A stretch of DNA of 64,000 bases from Chrysomallon squamiferum (GCA_012295275.1 CM022678.1:11063282-11127281); one strand, 5' to 3'; numbered from the stretch's first letter, positions 45,921 to 59,498 are shown. Numbers and translations are program-made. Notes: generated from the sequence alone by a model not told the origin.

Positions 45921-47134
45921 ATCTGATATGAACATGCACGCAAGCAGCGTTTAAGTTTTAAAACTTTTTTATTTTTTTTATTTTATTTTGCATTCCTTAT
46001 TTAATGATTTAAAAAACAGAATGGAGGGAAGGAACTACATTCACTTCCAGTCCTGGTATTTATCTACTTATTTTCCTCCAAGCCGTATCAATATCGGTCT
46101 ACCTGTCTCTCTGTCTATGTGTCTGTCTATATATATATAAATCTATATATAAGTCTGTTTGCCTATCGGTCTATCGGTCTATATATATCTTCTTTTATCT
46201 ATATTTTCCTTCTAAATTTGTTCCTTTTTGTTTATAATCTATGTGTTTATTGTATGTATGTTCGTTTATGTTTATGTGTTCGTATGTAATGTTTGAGTGT
46301 ATATATTAATGTCTGTATGTGTGTATGTATGTGTGTATATATGTATGTATGTGTGCATGCATGTATGTGTGTTTTTATATATGAGATGTATTTGTTTAAA
46401 TACGTATGCTTACAATACCGCCACACATAAACGATCGTCTGCTTGTGATGCGAACAGAAAGGTCACGCGATATCACGTGGGGTCAAGTCGCTCCTCGCAG
46501 CAGACGAAACATCAATATATGATCAGGTGCGCGAGATATCTAGACTGTCTTAAATCTGTTTCAAAAATCATATTTTTTCGCTGTTTATCTGTTACAGTCG
46601 TTTTTAGGGTAGGTCGACAGTAGGAAGGGCTAAAATATTTGTTAAACTGCTTTGACTCAATATTTTAGTTAAAACTGACGTATAATTATTTCGAAACATC
46701 CCAATCATACAATTCCCTATCCTATTTCGGCCCTGAATGAATTCCTTAAGAATAGTTTACTGTATACATTACTGAAAAGGTTTTAGTTACGGACACATGG
46801 AATTTTATTTTCTTTTTTTTTTTTTTTTTTTTTTTATATTTTTTTTTTAACCATTTTTTTTTTTTTCGGTGAATATAACATTGCGTAGCCGCCTAATATG
46901 TGCGTACTTTTGTGAGACAAACGCAGCTAGAGTTTGCATCAGTAATAGGTATATACAGAATGACAGATAAACAGATACATTTAGACTACATAAATAAATT
47001 CACTCCTCTGAATTCCCAGAACGTGAAATCTGTTTTGTTTTTTTATCTTATTTTTTCTTTTTTATTTCTGTATAATTTCCTACCTCACTCTTGTACGAAA
47101 TTCGTCAATTCTACTATATGTATGAATGAAAAAT

Positions 47135-47171
<37 letters not shown>

Positions 47172-47598
47172 TAGTAATAATAATAAAATTAATAATAAAA
47201 AAAACAGAACAAAGAAAAACAAAACATTCTAAAACAAAAATTAAAACTGTTCCGGAAACCGAAAACATGTTCATGCTTTTTAGCAAACTGCAGTTATTTA
47301 TTTATAGTAAACTAAATGAAGTTTATTTTCCAGTAAAAATCTTCACATTACAGAGAAATAATGCTTATTTTAAAAATCTATTCTTTTCGCTAATTTAGCC
47401 CGGGGTTCAGACAAAGATTTAGATATTAAATTTCACACTCACTTATTTTCTCTGACTCTCTCGGAATGCTTGTTATGATTTCTAACTGATATGCAATGTT
47501 ACAGACACAAAATAAATATAGATCTGATCTTGTGGTTTTTTTTCTCTCTCTCTCTCTCTAAACCACTGATTCATTCTCGCTGCCTTTAACACATAAAT

Positions 47599-47703
<105 letters not shown>

Positions 47704-48391
47704 TAATGTTATGGGGAAAATGGAAGAAGATTTATGTCTAACCTATGACAGAAAAATATGTATCTCATTTCTTCTTTTTTGACTAATATGTTTGGAACAC
47801 AGACAATGCAATCCTTTCATCATTGCTTGCTTGTTTTTATTTGCTTTGGTTGTTGTTTGTTTGGGGTTTTTTTTGTTGTTGTTTTGTTCTTTTAATATTT
47901 AGCTTTTGTTAGTCTGCTTTTTTGTTGGTTTTTTTGTTTGTTTGTTTGTTGTTGTTTTGTTTTTTGTTTCTTTTTGAGCTTTTTGGTTTATTCTTTTTGA
48001 TTTGTTCTTATTTGTTTTGATGGATTTTTTATTTTAATTCTTGATTATGATGATGATGATGACTGTGGTCGAATGATGATGCTATAATGATATTTGTTGT
48101 AAGATGATTATACTGACGATGGTGATGATACTATTATTATTACTATTACTACTACAACAACAACTACTAGTGCTACTACTACTATCGATATTATTACCAT
48201 TACTCTACAATGCTACTGTTACTACTACTTCAACTACTAATACGGATACTATTGACTAGTTCATTTTATGAACTTAGTTTTACTTATTAAACAAGCTATA
48301 TACAAGCTGTACATCCCGTATTTGCCTAATTACTCATTTTAAATAGTTTGAAACATACAAAAAGAACAAGTTAAACAAACACAGCTGCACG

Positions 48392-48428
<37 letters not shown>

Positions 48429-48552
48429 TTTCGCATTTTCCAACATCGGTCTTAATTAGGAAACATAACTCGATTTCTCCGTTCTTGGCGTCTTTTAAAA
48501 CTACAGTGTCAGAATTAAGAGCTCTTATTTATTCAACACGGATGTTATTACA

Positions 48553-48571
48553 CCGCCATTTTGTGACGTCA
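48553..48571. promoter_or_regulatory. YY1-like plus perfect CRE core
   Basis: CCGCCATTTTG (YY1 consensus on the reverse strand) is followed without gap by TGACGTCA, a perfect CRE. The combination is common at transcription start sites of housekeeping genes and is flanked by unusually GC-rich sequence. No matching coding exon was found on either side. Confidence 0.4.
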
Positions 48572-49070
48572 CCTTCTCTACCGTACAGGCCTATGTTAAA
48601 AGTTTAAGATCTCTCGAAATCTAATATATAATTTGCTGTTTCCTCAAAGGCAAAATTCAATAAATCAACAGGAGTAAAAAATAAAAAAATAAAAATAAAA
48701 AATTAAACATTATTAATAAAAGTGTCATATGAACTTACCTTAATCTATTTTAGACTGCCATATTTTTTTTTAGTGTGATCTGCGCATGTCTGCTGCGGGG
48801 TACCTGCTGACACGTCAACTATTTCCTACGTCTGTGATGTTAAATTTTACGTATTGAACGGTGTTCATAATATTCAATTATAATTTCTAACAACAAAATC
48901 ATCAGTAATCTGTATATCTTCGTAGACAATCTCTAATTGTGGACACATTAAAAGAGATGTATGACGTCATAGGCTTTAAAATAGTGACGTAAAATTAAAT
49001 TTAGTGTTAAGGGAATGTAAAAGAAATCATTTAATTCAATGTATTTATTATTTTTTGTTTTAAATAATAA

Positions 49071-49230
49071 CAAGAAGAAGAAGAAGAAGAAGAAGATAAT
49101 GATAATAATAATAATAACAAGAAGAAGAAGAAGAAGAAGAAGATAATGATAATAATAATAAAAAGAAGAAGAAGAAGAAGAAGAAGAAGAAGAAGATAAT
49201 AATAATAATGATAATAATAATAATAATCTT
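49071..49230. repeat. Compound AAG/AAT repeat
   Basis: Blocks of AAG alternate with ATAATGATAATAAT in a higher-order unit of about 55-60 bases, three copies. Confidence 0.9.
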
Positions 49231-49553
49231 TTTTAGAAATTTCCTTTAACAAATGTAAATAGTAATTTATTTAATTATTTGCAGGATATTCCCCTGGGAA
49301 TCACGGACACTTTCTTTCTTTCTGTTTATTTATTTTTTAACATATGTTTTGAACTTTACGTTATCAGTTATCTGCAAGCTTATTAAAGGTGAATAAATAA
49401 CGTTGCTAAATGTATTATTTGCTCGATAGTATAGGGAAAACAAATGTTTGGACCCATTCCAAAACATTCTGCAAACACCATCACCTGTGATTTTCAAACT
49501 GCAATGTTTTCATTTTACATTATCACAAAACTTGGAAATGTGTTTCGTATTAT

Positions 49554-49555
<2 letters not shown>

Positions 49556-49641
<86 letters not shown>
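49556..49641. repeat. (CT)n microsatellite
   Basis: About 85 bases of pure CT. Confidence 0.97.
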
Positions 49642-49644
<3 letters not shown>

Positions 49645-49913
49645 CTCACAAACACTATACCTCAGGTTTATAGCATTTTATTCCCCAACTCCAAAACCTC
49701 AAAACTCATTTTCTGTTTCAGTGACTTGGAAAATATCCCTATAATCTGATTTAATAATATTTGTCTTCGTTGGTGGTAACGATGACTTCATAGATAACTT
49801 CATTTATTCTTTTGTTTTTCATTTATTGGCTAATATCGGAATTTCAAAATGCCTGAAGCGTTCTTTGTGGTGAAAATAAAACGTTAAAGATGAAGTGATT
49901 TTTATTCATTCAA

Positions 49914-49916
<3 letters not shown>

Positions 49917-49967
<51 letters not shown>

Positions 49968-50029
49968 CATAATCATAATCATAATTATAATCATAAATAA
50001 ACAAACAAACAAACAAACAAACAAACAAA

Positions 50030-50064
<35 letters not shown>

Positions 50065-50065
50065 A
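49917..50065. repeat. AAT, ATC, CAAA and TAAA arrays in series
   Basis: A run of (AAT)n passes into (TCATAA), (CAAA) and then (TAAA) arrays. Confidence 0.93.
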
Positions 50066-50833
50066 TGATAGCAATAACAATAATATAAATAAAAAGACAA
50101 GTTCGCCTGCTTTGCGCATTATCTTTGACGTAAAAGGAAATTTTTTGTATTTTTTATTTTTTAAATGTTCGTCGTTTACTGTTCAACTTCGCCAGCAAAA
50201 GCACAAGTACGAAACTATGTCACTCGTCTGACAGGCTTGAAAAACATTTAAATATCATTTCTTCACTTTCTGACATGAAAAAGAAGAAGAAACCGAAAAA
50301 GAAGATTTTGACGATGATGATGAAGAAAAAAGCAAGGAGCAAGAAAGAAATAACTGGGTTTTTTTATTTCTTCTTGTATGTGTGCATATGTGTGTGTGTG
50401 TGTATCTGCGTGTGCGTATGTATGTGGATGAATATGTAGTGTATGTGTATGCGTATGTATCCATGTATGTACGTGTGTATTTATGTATGTTTGTATGTAT
50501 GAATTATGTGTATATGTATACTGAACTTTTTACCTTTATGATAACAATCAGAAAAGTTTTGAAAAGATCAGTGTATTTGTTTCATCAACTGGGGGGGTGT
50601 TGACACATTCAGCTGAGAAATATGTTATCTTCAGATCCGTTTACACAGATAGAATGGAGATTAACGCTTTTCTGAGTAAAGGCGTTTTCACACAGACTGA
50701 TTTATAATTTCTGCTGTCGTGTTATTAGTCAGAAAAAAAAAAAAAAAAAAAAAAAGAAGTAATTCATTTCGAGCAGCATTCCAGACATTTTTTTTTAATT
50801 TCTTCTTTTATTTATTGATATACGATTATTATT

Positions 50834-50865
<32 letters not shown>

Positions 50866-52084
50866 TGCTCCTTCCACATAATGGGCTACTTTATCCAAAA
50901 CTCTTTTTTCCATAATTATAAACACAGACAGAAATTTTGAAAAAAATCAATCATCGGTCAATGTTTGGAATGGGAAATATAGACTATCATCAAGGAAATT
51001 CGAACGTGAGAGTCAACTAAAAAGTAATTCAGTATTTCATAAATTGAGACAGTTATTATTAATGTCAAACATCGCACTTGCATGGAAATCGTTTCTGTAA
51101 CTTGTTCAGTCTGAACGCACCTTTAGATCAGCTGATCATGTTCGCACGCGCTACGGGATTATTACAGTAGCGCGTTAAAACGTAAAGACGTTAGTTCATT
51201 CATGTCAAGAACGATAACAATGTTTGATTATCTGCTATTGACAGTAACACTCACTGTACGAGCGTTGGGCACGTGCGGGGGGGGGAACTGCAGATTTTAT
51301 AACTTTTCTATTTACTTTTTTCATTTTTTCTTGACGTTTATAACTTAACTGCGTCGTTGATGTTTATATATGTTGCTGCTGATGTCTGTGTATGTATGTA
51401 TGTTGTTGTTGTTGAGATGTTTTATATACACTGCTATTTATTGTTGACAAACTGATAAGTTATGGTTGCTGCTCTTTTACGTAAGATGAAAACACGTAAA
51501 CACATATACACGCATATATACCTATACATGCACAGATTCACACAAGAACAGATGCATACACAAACTTACATACACACGTTGAATATTCCACATACACAAA
51601 CAACACACACACACACACACATACATACATCTAAACAAACAAACATAGACACACATACTCATATAGATAGATATGCTGGCGGACAGACTGATAGGTAAAT
51701 GGACAGACAGAAAGAAGATAGATAAATAAATATATAGTTAAGTAGAAGGGAGACAGACAGAGAGACAGGCGGATAAACAGATAGACAGAGAAACAGAGAG
51801 ACAGGCGGATAAATAGACAGACAGACGGACTGTTAGAACTGATTGTATGATAGCGGTAACGGGATGTACAAAACGACTTCTTATTAACAGACAAATATTA
51901 ACAATTATCTGTCGGAACTCGAGTCACGTGGTAGTTTTCGTTGAGTAAACCTCGCTGTATAAACAAATGTTTTACATTTCGAGAAAATAAAATAATATTA
52001 ACAGCGCACGTGCTCCTGGCATCTGTGTTTCATTTCCTTTATAACCGCGCAAAAATAGTAGATCACTTGTAAACTATTCTCTGT

Positions 52085-52385
52085 TGATAATTACCTGTAA
52101 ACTACATTATACTGACAGTTACCTGTAAACTACATTATACTGACAGTTACTTGTAAACTACATTATACTGACAATTACGTGTAAACTACATTATACTGAC
52201 AATTACGTGTAAACTACATTATACTGACAATTGCTTGTAAACTACATTATACTGACAATAACTTGTAAACTGTATTATACTGACAATAACTTGTAAACTG
52301 TATTATACTGACAGTTACTTCCAAACTACTTTATACTGACAATTACTTGTAAACTACATTATACTAACAATTTCTTGTAAACAAT
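52085..52385. repeat. 28-bp minisatellite
   Basis: About ten tandem copies of a 28-base unit containing TTACTTGTAAACTACATTAT and ACTGACAA/AG. Copies are 85-100% alike by eye. Diverged TTTGTAAA-containing relics continue to about 52700. Confidence 0.93.
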
Positions 52386-52732
52386 CTTATGATATAAAAT
52401 ATTGTAAGTTTATTTGTAAAGCACGTTACAAGAAAACCGTTACAAATAAAATAAGACCACCACTAAAGAATGTAACAGGGCGAGGTGTTTGTAAAACGAT
52501 GTTAAGATGAATGTTTTTTTGTAAACTATTTTACAACCCAGACCACCAGTAAATCACGTTACAACGAAAGTTATTTGTAAAACTGTAAATCACAGTAGAA
52601 TAAAGACTGCATGTAAACTAAATGAAGCTATTTTTAATATACAGCACAGACAACATTATAGTATAAGTTATACTTGTAAATCAAGCTACAACTGGCTGTT
52701 ATAAACCATTTGTAATGCTATTGCTAGAACAC

Positions 52733-52771
<39 letters not shown>

Positions 52772-52874
52772 CCACGAGAAAAAAAAAAAAAAATAATAAA
52801 CACTACGTTAAAACGTTATACTAAAAAACAGCACGTGTATTACAACAAAAGAAAGTTTATACGGACACACTCAC

Positions 52875-53085
52875 CTGTAACGTAACCATTTTCAGCAGGT
52901 AAGTTTCCCAATTAACACAGGTAAATCCAGATATTATTACAATCCAGTTATTATAACCGTCTTGATTAACTTGTCTAATAAACGTATTTTCTTTCACCAG
53001 CCGATTTAGCTGCGACTTTTATTTACCGAAACATAAACACGACTAATTCCCAGTTCGCTGTCGTCTGCTACTATATATATAGATA
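52875..53085 (-). promoter_or_regulatory. Candidate alternative first exon and promoter
   Basis: On the minus strand, AAAATGGTTACGTTACAG is followed by a consensus GTGAGT donor at 52874, giving MVTLQ in phase 0. A TATATATAG box lies at about 53082-53071, a CCAAT at 53163-53167, and a start site would fall near 53040. Phase 0 is what the protease gene's tail exon (36699-36390) needs. The linkage to that gene over 16 kb is conjecture. Confidence 0.3.
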
Positions 53086-53572
53086 TATTTCAGATATATA
53101 AGTGTGTGTGTTTTTTTTTTCTTCTTCCTATTCAGTGGCAAGGTAAAGAAAAAGGTATTCATCCAATCGAAACGTGTGGAAAAGCAGACGACTGCCAGGT
53201 GAATAGAGCTACCTGGCTTTATAACGCAGACGATAATATTGCAAACGAGAACGTTCCACCTGACGAACTTTCTTAACAGGGCTGGCGGGATATGCTGACG
53301 AACGGGGGGGGTGGTGGAGTACACGAAGCAAAACAAGGTTGCTCTGATTTAGGTTGCTTTATGTTTTCTTATTTTTTTCTTTTTAAACTGTAACAGAAGC
53401 ACACCTTGTGTTTAAGTTAAATAATATCTCGTGTTGTGTTTCATTATAAGACATCAATGTATTACTGTCAGAGACTTCTGTGAGGCTCTCTATGGGTGGG
53501 TGGAAGTGGAGTAAGAAATAAATTTAATGACAGAAATGAAGTGCATGTTTATTATTGCTATTGCTGTTACTA

Positions 53573-53574
<2 letters not shown>

Positions 53575-53628
<54 letters not shown>

Positions 53629-53657
53629 GTTGTTGTTGTTGTTGTTGTTGCTGCTGG

Positions 53658-53690
<33 letters not shown>
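53575..53690. repeat. (TTA)n and (TTG)n arrays
   Basis: Pure ATT run about 53575-53628 followed by GTT/GCT repeats to 53688, then CTAT/CTGT tetranucleotides at about 53770-53890. Confidence 0.95.
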
Positions 53691-54090
53691 ATTTATGGGT
53701 TTTTTCTCACTCAGCATTTCTCAGTTATTATTTGTCACTCTGACCTTTTCTGTCTCTCCGCCTCTCTATCATTATCTGTCTGTCTATCTATCTGTATATC
53801 TATCTATCTACCTCTCTATATATCTATCGCTCTGGCTGTCTATCTATCTATCTGTCTATCTATCTGTCTGTCTGTCTATCTGTCTATCTCTAATTCTTTC
53901 CTCTTCTCTCTCACGCTTCTTCTCTCATTCTATCTGTATCTGTTTTTCTAGTTCTTCTATCGGTCTATCTCTCTACATATCTATCTGTATCTATGTATTT
54001 ATCTACCTCTCTTTCTAATCTCTAAAAACACACACACACACATACATATACACATATATACACACATATAAAAATATATGTATAGGTTTC

Positions 54091-54135
<45 letters not shown>

Positions 54136-54370
54136 TATATCTATGTCAGTCTGTCTGTCTCTCTATATTTATCCTTAACTACTTCAGACTACTTTCTGAC
54201 GTAACAAACACAACTGAAACACGATGACAAAAGACATGACCTTTAATTAAGTGGGTGGAAATCTTGCAGCAGAAAACGTCAAACAGCTCAAAGTTTTTTA
54301 TATGTTTTTTTTTTCTTCTCTTTCAGAGAATAAATAGAACTGTCAAGCCTATTGCAAGTATTTAATATGA

Positions 54371-54413
<43 letters not shown>

Positions 54414-54539
54414 ATGTAAGCATGCATGTGTGTGTTTGTATATATGTATCTGTATGCATGTATGTGTGTTTGTATATGTATGTATCTGTGCATGTAGTTT
54501 AAGGTTTTGAATAGTCTCTGTCTTATGTCCTACATTTGT

Positions 54540-54665
54540 CTGATTAGACTGCACACAGACAATATTCGGGAACGCACTGGCGCAGGAGGACAAAGTCCAG
54601 TCACGACCTCACAAACCCGTCAGATGCCGCTGACGAGACTCGAACGTATGGCACCCATTCGCCCG
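54540..54665 (-). mobile_element. Possible tRNA-derived SINE relic
   Basis: On the minus strand, CGTTCGAGTCTCGTC resembles a Pol III B box (GGTTCGANTCC). It is followed by CGTCAG CGGCAT CTGACG, a perfect 6-bp stem. The segment is markedly less AT-rich than its flanks. No A box or target duplications were found, so this is weak. Confidence 0.25.
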
Positions 54666-54909
54666 CAAAAATATATATATAAATGCTTGTAATGTATTAT
54701 GCAAATAGAGAGAAAAAAAAGTAAAGTAAATGGGATGAAAAGTATTTTTCTCAGATTAATAAAGAAGAATTTTTATCTGACAACGTTTCAAACGTTTTTC
54801 TCCATTGTTCGAGTACAGTTATTCTGTTGTCTTCTTGAATAGTTACAGTTAAGAACAAAGAAAGTTATGGTTCGTAAAACGTCCACTTTAACTAGTTAGT
54901 ACAGGTTAA

Positions 54910-55170
54910 GAACAAAGTTATGTCACAGTCAGTTTTACGTTGTCCACACCATCCACCTCGTCTACAGCCTCATGGAAACCCCCTAGGCGAGGTATTCACA
55001 TCTACATTTGTGATGCAAACGTCGACAACAAAAAAGGTGCACCTGAGTTTATGCTAATACCTGGGCAGGTAAGAATGATTATCGCAGAAAAGAAGCCCGA
55101 TGTTTACCTCCACGACATTCCAAGCACTTCGATATAATAAAAAAAAATATATTAAAAAAAAAAAAAAAAT
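54910..55170 (+). other. Open, codon-like segment followed by A-rich tail
   Basis: A frame without a proper ATG runs from 54910 to a TAA at 55137. The peptide has STPSTSSTASWKPPRRGIH and KKPDVYLHDIPSTSI; no family is recognised. It ends in A-rich sequence (55138-55170), as in a retrocopy or a SINE/LINE tail. It could be a decayed insertion. Confidence 0.25.
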
Positions 55171-55231
55171 GTAAAAAGAATTTCTGACATGCTTACAAAT
55201 GTCTTTTCAGAACTCGGGTATTAATTAATGG

Positions 55232-55309
55232 GGTGCGAGACATTCCCGGTGGTCAGTGAAGCGCCACCTATGACTTAAAAAGGTAAAAAGCCACGGAGAA
55301 TGTCGCACA
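55232..55309. other. Imperfect 20-bp inverted repeat (hairpin)
   Basis: GGTGCGAGACATTCCCGGTG (55232 on) and CCACGGAGAATGTCGCAC (55291 on) are inverted copies with a 2-base bulge and one mismatch, separated by about 38 bases. The segment is GC-rich for this region and could fold as DNA or RNA. Confidence 0.45.
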
Positions 55310-56457
55310 TGCAGTTCTTTTCACAGACGTACAGGAACAAGGAGAAAAAGTCCCCGCTGAGATAAGGAAAGCTTGTTTAACAACAGCACACTGTGCGCAG
55401 GATTAGTCGCTTCGACTGAAGCCAGGGGCAGAGTTAGGAGTGTTTGTAAGTGGGTGTTTTATAAAGGAGATCTGTTAAGGAAATATCCATGTTATTTTTC
55501 TTTGGTAGAAGAGATAAAACAAATTTCTGCGACATCACACCCAGTCCTATATCTGTATGCACACTGTTACATGTGTTTTCCTCAATGTCGACGAAGCATC
55601 ATCCATTGATGTTATATGACGTCATAATTTTGTGCACATATTTTTTCTTCCTCTTCTTCAGATTATCGTCATCATCATCATCATCATCATCGTCATTATT
55701 TCTGCTGTTGCTGTTTATTAATTTGTTTATTTATTTTTAATTATTTTTGTTTCCTGTTGGTGTTTTTTTCTTCTATAAATTAAATATAAAATTTGATTCC
55801 TCTCTTTTTTCTTTCTTTCTTTCTTTCTTTCTTTCTTTCGTTTTTCTTCTCAATTTTTCGTTTTTCTCTCTGGTCTTCTTTCGCATTATCACTGCTGTTG
55901 TTGTTCATGTCGTTGTTGTATTATTTTCAGCATTTCTTTACTTAAACCAAGTATGTTAAATACAAACATATGCGGTAATAAACTTTCACTAAAGTCAAAT
56001 GTGGCTGTAAAAAGTTGATATCATTTTTCCTGTTTATGACTAACGTCGCGTTTCTGTGTTTGTAAATCCAGATCGGATTACTTAATTCGTATTTGCAGTG
56101 AAAGTCAATATACATAAACGTATTTAATATTCAAAATAACCAATACGTAAATGAATAACAACTCTAAGATGTAATGGTGATGATCTGAATATAACTTTTT
56201 CTAACAAAAATCTACCAAGTAAGAAATATATTATTAATTCTTGTAACAGTCTAGTCATCTGTGAATACTTTGTTTCCCCTTCTAACCTCATTATAATAAA
56301 TGGTTTGCTGTCTGCGCAAAGTTTTTTTTCCAAGGATTGTCCTTTCTTATACAAAACATTAATTACATACGAATACATATAATTTATATGCACAAAGACA
56401 AACACACCCAAACACACACAGAGACAAATAGATGTAGGTACGTAACTACATACATTC

Positions 56458-56628
56458 ATACATGCATACATACATACATACATACATACATACATACATA
56501 CATACATACATAGACTGATAAATATATACAGATACATAGATAGAGAGACAGACAGACAGACAGACAGACAGGTAGATAGACAGATAGAATAATAATAATA
56601 ATAATAAATATCTTATTAAAATATGCCT

Positions 56629-56663
<35 letters not shown>
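56458..56663. repeat. CATA, GACA and TA arrays
   Basis: CATA array at about 56458-56511, GACA/GATA at about 56545-56590, AAT at 56588-56606 and TA at 56632-56663. Confidence 0.94.
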
Positions 56664-56666
<3 letters not shown>

Positions 56667-57353
56667 CAAGAAATGTAGAATTGCAGTCGCCGTGATTTAA
56701 AGGTTTGTTAGACTTTATTGTTAACACAGGTTGGTGACATTTATTACTGCTGTACGAAAAAAGTACCATTACGTTGTCATTATTAACAACCCCAGTGTTC
56801 TCTCACGTGGGTCATTTCGTCATCTAGCCAGTGCTCCACGTCTGCTTTGTCTTTCATGTGACGCATGTTTTCCTATCTATGGGGTGGTGTTCATAAAATA
56901 TCTCTTACAGCTAACAGGTGACAGGAGTACGTAAAGTGAACTAAGGTTTCCTCTCGTGTACCATCCTTATATACAAAACATGTTCAGTAAGATTTATTTG
57001 AAACCAGACCTCTAATAACAAAATATATGTTGACGATCATTAAACTGTTTATTGTAATCGCATAAAAGGCTTAGTATGGTCGCTTATTCACAAGGTGATA
57101 TTTATAGGGAAAGGAAATACCATACATTCCATGAACGTAAAAACGTGTAGGAATAATTCTATTTTCAGTTCACTCGATTAAAACAAAAAATTTAAAATTA
57201 AAATTATATATTAATCTATATATATTTTGTATTTGTTTCCTAATTTAACATACGGTTTCACAATTTGTACAATTAAACCCAAGAAACAAAAAGTACTAAT
57301 AATATGATTACAAGAAATGTGATATGTACGTTGTCTTTATTAAACAATAATGT

Positions 57354-57357
<4 letters not shown>

Positions 57358-57408
<51 letters not shown>
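57358..57408. repeat. (AAT)n array
   Basis: Pure AAT run of about 50 bases. Confidence 0.95.
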
Positions 57409-57410
<2 letters not shown>

Positions 57411-57594
57411 TAACTAAATAAATAATTTAATTAATTCTTAAAAATACAACACTGAAGAAGCGAATGGTTTCTGGGTCGTTAGAGTTGTCTCCCTTCACTT
57501 TTAGTAGATTGGACTTAAACTGAGCCTTCATTGCAACATATACAACAATAAAGACTTAATTCTGAGACATTTTTATTGTTATTTCCTAAAGTAC

Positions 57595-57627
<33 letters not shown>

Positions 57628-58197
57628 CCTGAAAGTGTAGTTTATTAGCAAACATCGAATATATATATACATCCTGTATATTTGGCTATAATGAAATCAA
57701 ACCAGTCTTGGGGTAATGACGTCACTGTAGTGCTTTAATCGTCTGCTACATGCAGCTAATTGTTGGCTGAATTTAAAACAAAATTAAGACGCCATTATCT
57801 TCACATTTATTCTCTAACGTACATCAGTAGTATGGGACAAGAAACTGATGTCACGTATACTTGTTATTTTATACAGAGAACAGCGCCTAGGCTCATTTTA
57901 TAATAATAATAATAATAATAATAAATAAAATAAAATAAAATAAATAAAAAATAAAAATAACATTATTAGTTTACAAAAACCGCTCCCACCTCTACCACTA
58001 TAAAAACAAAAGAGAAAGAAATAAAAAAATAAAATCAAAATCAAGAGAATATATTTTATAAATATGGTTATCCACTACAATTCACTACTTGTTATAATCT
58101 TAACTAGATCAATCAAATAGGACTGGCACAAAGTGAACACATGAATAGTGCATCATATACTTTCAACAGGACAGTTTCAAATCTTCATAATGTAAGA

Positions 58198-58237
<40 letters not shown>

Positions 58238-58799
58238 CAACACATCAAAAAAAATGTTTTTTATTTTTATTTTATTTCAGTGTTACCAAGAATACAACAA
58301 ACATTTTAATTATCTTTCCAAGAACATAATTAACAACAGCTTCAAATGTGAACATTAATCTGAAGTGAAAAATTAACACAAATTAATAATTTCATTTCTT
58401 TTATATTCCAACAACAAACAGTCACCTTTACTCAGTCTGTGACAAAAAAGATTACTGCATACAGATCAAAGTTACTATCATTGTAAATAATACCTCACAT
58501 TTTTCTTGATTAAAAATAATTTAATTCAAAGTATAGCGGTAACCCAAATGAGTATTTTAACCATATAAGTATTTTTAATACAGAATTGTAACCCAAATAT
58601 AACAATATTTTAAACGTACACCTGTTACCCCAAAAGTATTAGTATTTTTTAACACAACTGCAATCCAAAATAACATTACCTTACACATACAGATGTAACT
58701 GAAAAATAGCATTATTATTAACATAGCAGTAACCTGAAAATAACAGTATTATGAAGCCCCCCAAAAATATGTTTTTGAACCTCTGAAAGATGTTTTTAT

Positions 58800-59010
58800 G
58801 GCATTCAGCTGCAATCTTAAATTAATAATATTTTTAAAAGCTGAAGCCCAAAAATCTGTTTTTTAAGCCTCTAAAAGATGTTTTTAAAGCATTCAGCTGT
58901 AATCTTAAATTAATATTATTTTTAAAAGCTGAATTAATAATTTTTTTCTAAAGATGTTTTTAAAGCATGCAGCTGTAATCTTAAATTAATAATCATTTTG
59001 AATATAGCTG
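58800..59010. repeat. Tandem repeat of about 70-100 bp
   Basis: Three copies of a block with GATGTTTTTAAAGCATTCAG, CTGTAATCTTAAATTAATA and TTTTTAAAAGCTGAA. It lies directly downstream of TMEM60 and is probably in or next to its 3' UTR. Confidence 0.85.
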
Positions 59011-59114
59011 TAAGCCAGAAATAACAATATTTTCAACATGTAACCCAAAATAATATTTTGTACAGTTTGACTATAACCTAAAAAGGCCTCTGAACATAAT
59101 ATTTTGTAGTTTGT

Positions 59115-59498
59115 CTATAACCTAACAAGGCCTCTGAACACGTCGATGCAGGCCCCAGTGGTGAGCAGCCAGAAAGGAATCATGATGATGTACAAGGAGA
59201 TGAAGGTGAAATACTCCCACCTCAGACACAGCATCACCTGGAACGCCAGCTTCAGCACCACTGACGCCATGAACCACAGCTTGCGCGGCATCGACAGGTC
59301 GTTGCGGTCGTAGCCATTCTTGCAGTGCACGATCATGTTGACGGTGATGTAGATGATGACGACCGCGTCGAAGAGCCAGAGGGGCGTGAAGATGAGGAAC
59401 CAGTTCCAGAGGACTTTGTTGTCGAGTCGCAGGACGAGGAGAATGAGGAAGACGAGGACGGTGAACCAGGTGAAGAGAGCTCTGTGCATGACAGCCAT
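59115..59498 (-). CDS. TMEM60: TMEM60, transmembrane protein 60 (single coding exon)
   Basis: 127 codons, ATG at 59498-59496 in good context (ACAAAATGG), TAG stop. Recognised by the TMEM60 features LVLRLDNKVLWNWFLIFTPL and WLFD near the N-terminus, then CKNGYD and LVLKLAF-like segments; vertebrate TMEM60 is about 133 residues with the same spacing. Four hydrophobic segments at roughly 6-24, 33-54, 75-91 and 97-115 make a small four-pass membrane protein of unknown biochemical role. The coding sequence is far richer in GC and CpG than its surroundings. Single-exon coding is as expected for this family. It lies 850 bases downstream of MRPL53 on the same strand. Confidence 0.93.
   Translation of the reverse strand: MAVMHRALFTWFTVLVFLILLVLRLDNKVLWNWFLIFTPLWLFDAVVIIYITVNMIVHCKNGYDRNDLSMPRKLWFMASVVLKLAFQVMLCLRWEYFTFISLYIIMIPFWLLTTGACIDVFRGLVRL

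Noticed and set aside
56731-56934. 67-codon plus-strand ORF
   Set aside because: Not similar to anything I recognise and lacks supporting signals.
57427-57531. 34-codon minus-strand ORF starting MKAQFKSNLLKVKGDNSN
   Set aside because: Too short, no family recognised, no splice sites; contains AAGGGAGACAACTCT, which looks like part of a dispersed repeat.
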